Source: Sphingomonadales bacterium (GTDB lineage Bacteria; Pseudomonadota; Alphaproteobacteria; Sphingomonadales; Sphingomonadaceae). From it: a stretch of DNA of 14,984 nt. The DNA lies in the NCBI GenBank assembly GCA_028868335.1, contig JAGWUU010000042.1:1-14984 (forward strand), written 5' to 3'. This document shows, piece by piece, positions 13,485 through 14,984 of this stretch (its first letter is position 1; the number at the start of each line of letters is the position of its first letter). The notes under the pieces were generated by a model, which saw only the letters and a list, made by a program, of their open reading frames with translations, made no database searches and was not told where the DNA came from. Made by a program: the position numbers and the translations under genes.

Positions 13485-14111
13485 TCATCCGTCTGACGGC
13501 CCGGCAAATCCGGGAAGATAGGCAGCAGCCGGACTGCGCGCATGGCGCAGCCCCTTCGCGATCGCGCGGTCAAGATCGTGTGCGATCAGCTTTTGCCCGA
13601 TCCGCTGACGCAGGAAGTCAGCCCAGAGGAATTCGCTGTAAGGCGTTTCGGTCTTGGCATAACCGCCCTGCCGTCGCAGTTCGCCTGCCAACGAGCGATA
13701 GGGATCGTCCTTGAGCCCGCCCAGCCTGCGCGGCAGATCGTCAAAGTCGCGACGATGCCCTTCGGCATCATAGGGATGCAGCCAGTTGCGATTGTCCATG
13801 AAGCTCAGGAACCGACCGCGCGGCAGGTGATCCAGCCGGGCGACGATGCTGACCAACACATGCTCGACGCCTTCGAGTTGCAAGGCCAGCGCCAGGTGGT
13901 GGTGATCGATGATCCAGGGTGTGCCTTTCGGTCCGATCACGGCCGGGATCATGTGACGCCCCAGCCAGTCGCCACCCTCGGCCGGATCGCTGTTGCGCCA
14001 CTCGTGGCGCTTGCGCTCGACCTCGGCCTTGCCGACGGTCATCTGCGTGGGGCGCAGGTGCGCCAGTTCCACGGGATGCAGCACCGGTTCGGCAGTATAT
14101 CTGCTGGTCAT
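13485..14111 (-). CDS. ParB-like nuclease-fold protein (ParBc_2)
   Basis: Protein of 208 residues that resembles the ParBc_2 'putative ParB-like nuclease' family. The conserved region has PVELAHLRPTQMTVGKAEV at 13-31 and IGPKGTPWIIDHHHLALAL at 59-77, whose D-H-H-H stretch corresponds to the G-x-H-R-like active region of ParB/Srx folds. After it come LPRGRFLSFMDNRNWLHPYD (96-115) and a C-terminal helical part. No helix-turn-helix is evident, so it is not a partition ParB; ParB-fold proteins can bind or hydrolyse CTP or act on phosphorylated substrates. ATG 14111 lies 2 bp after the SulP stop with AAGGAG 9 nt before it, so the pair is cotranscribed. It converges with the acyl-AMP ligase with a 7-bp gap. 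Confidence 0.75.
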   Translation of the reverse strand: MTSRYTAEPVLHPVELAHLRPTQMTVGKAEVERKRHEWRNSDPAEGGDWLGRHMIPAVIGPKGTPWIIDHHHLALALQLEGVEHVLVSIVARLDHLPRGRFLSFMDNRNWLHPYDAEGHRRDFDDLPRRLGGLKDDPYRSLAGELRRQGGYAKTETPYSEFLWADFLRQRIGQKLIAHDLDRAIAKGLRHARSPAAAYLPGFAGPSDG

Positions 14112-14113
14112 CG

Positions 14114-14984
14114 TCAGGCGCTCCTTGCAGGGGCAGGCTTGCTAAGCAGGATCGTGGCGCGGTCGACCGCATCGGCGACGCTGAAGGTTCCCTCGTCGGC
14201 ATCCTGGGTCAGGCCGGTGGCCGCCAGGACGGCGCGGGCGGCATCGTGGAGCCGGGCAAAGACCAGCGACCGTCCCGCCTGCGCCTGTGCCTTGGCGAAC
14301 TCCCCAAGCGCCTCGGCAGCGGTACTGTCGAGATCGCTGGTTTCTTCGAGGCTCAGGACCACGACGCGCGCCCGGTCCGCAGCGGCGCGCCGGGCAACTT
14401 CGGCCAGCGCGGTTTCGGCATTGGCGAAAAACAGCGGGGCGTTGGGGCGGTAAATCCCGATTCCCGCCACCGCGACGGCCTCTGGATGGTTGGCGCGATC
14501 GACGAAATCATGGCCATCAGGACCGGTCCGACCCAGGGTGCAGACCTTGGGTTTCGAAAAATCGCGGAGCAGGGCGATCAGTGACAGGGCGACCGCCGCC
14601 AGCATTCCATCGAGCACGCCAAGCGCAAGCACGCCCCCGGCCGCCGCGGCGGCGATCCACTGGTCGCGGTCAATCCGCACGAGGCGAACGAACGGCTCCG
14701 GCGAAAGCGCATGGGCCAGCGCAGCGATGACCACGGCGGCAAGAACCGGTTCGGGGATCAGGGCAATCAGGGCGCTGCCGAACAGGGCCATGACCAGCAG
14801 CGCAAGCGCCGCGATCGCCCCGGTCAACCGCGAAACCGACCCGGCGGCATCGGCGGCCGAACCGGCTGAAAAGCCCGCCCCCACCGGCATTCCGCGCGCT
14901 AGTGCCGCCGCCACGTTCGCCACCCCCAGCGCCGCCAGCTCGCGCCCGGCGACGACGTTGTCGCCATGGCGCAGGGCCATCGTC
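14114..14984 (-). CDS. SulP-family anion transporter with STAS domain, 5' partial
   Basis: C-terminal half of a SulP (SLC26-like) inner-membrane transporter, typically for sulfate, bicarbonate or other anions. The frame is open through the right edge, so the start and several membrane helices are missing; the internal ATG at 14980 is not the start. Visible parts are GRELAALGVANVAAALARGMPVGAGFSAGS (about 13-42 of the fragment; the SulP signature normally reads GxFSR-type), then four or more hydrophobic helices. A cytoplasmic STAS domain makes up about the last 110 residues, with VVVLSLEETSDLDSTAAEAL containing the DxDSTA motif whose Ser is phosphorylated in SpoIIAA relatives. The usual Arg after FS is replaced by Ala. 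The substrate is not predictable. It is followed 2 bp later by the ParB-like gene. Confidence 0.88.
   Translation of the reverse strand, partial: TMALRHGDNVVAGRELAALGVANVAAALARGMPVGAGFSAGSAADAAGSVSRLTGAIAALALLVMALFGSALIALIPEPVLAAVVIAALAHALSPEPFVRLVRIDRDQWIAAAAAGGVLALGVLDGMLAAVALSLIALLRDFSKPKVCTLGRTGPDGHDFVDRANHPEAVAVAGIGIYRPNAPLFFANAETALAEVARRAAADRARVVVLSLEETSDLDSTAAEALGEFAKAQAQAGRSLVFARLHDAARAVLAATGLTQDADEGTFSVADAVDRATILLSKPAPARSA

Noticed and set aside
13480..13500. Hairpin GCCGT...ACGGC between the convergent acyl-AMP ligase and ParB-like genes
   Set aside because: Only a 5-bp stem with an 11-nt loop and no T-run on either strand; too weak to call a terminator.
13542..14453. 303-aa plus-strand frame opposite the ParB-like and SulP genes
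   Set aside because: It crosses two real genes in antisense and their intergenic junction; no domain is recognisable.

Overview
The window is about 15 kb of GC-rich, densely packed bacterial chromosome. Gene content points to an alphaproteobacterium, most likely of the order Sphingomonadales (Novosphingobium/Sphingomonas-like). The pointers are an NDUFA12-type complex I accessory subunit, a DUF2155 lipoprotein next to aat, the secE-nusG-rplK-rplA translation block preceded by tRNA-Trp, and the sequence character of the proteins. This placement is inferred from recalled family resemblance, not from a database search. No insertion sequence, prophage, CRISPR array or rRNA is visible, and the region looks like core chromosome with some accessory genes.

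Layout, left to right. 1-2747 (+ strand): an EthA-like flavin Baeyer-Villiger monooxygenase cut by the left edge, a CinA-N/MoaB-like molybdopterin-binding-domain protein, and a small lipoprotein that resembles the chorismate-lyase (UbiC) fold. A hairpin at 2770-2793 separates these from a long minus-strand block. 2820-7946 (- strand, read right to left): tRNA-Trp, a polytopic membrane protein with a GT-C-like look, secE, nusG, a ClC-type H+/Cl- transporter, then rplK and rplA. The usual tRNA-Trp-secE-nusG-rplK-rplA order is kept, but two membrane-protein genes are inserted in it. 8146-8940 (+): aat, whose reading frame runs 211 bp tail-to-tail into the next gene. 8730-11579 (- strand, read right to left): recX, a DUF192 lipoprotein, a glutathione S-transferase, NDUFA12 and a DUF2155 lipoprotein; the first three are joined by start/stop overlaps. 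11717-13477 (+): a stand-alone fatty-acyl-AMP ligase divergent from recX. 13485-14984 (- strand): a SulP-type anion transporter with a STAS domain, cut by the right edge, followed 2 bp later by a ParB-like nuclease-fold protein (ParBc_2).

Functionally, the centre of the window makes translation and secretion machinery (L1, L11, NusG, SecE, tRNA-Trp) and an N-end-rule enzyme (Aat). NDUFA12 serves respiratory complex I, and RecX modulates recombination. The two ion transporters, the fatty-acyl-AMP ligase, the UbiC-like lipoprotein and the ParB-like protein are the less ordinary parts. No single unmistakable new system is present. The best candidates for a second look are the ClC gene inside the nusG-rplK block, the SulP/ParB-like pair, the exported UbiC-like protein, and the aat/DUF2155 convergent overlap. 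There is no gene-free stretch above 300 bp; the longest is about 200 bp between tRNA-Trp and aat.
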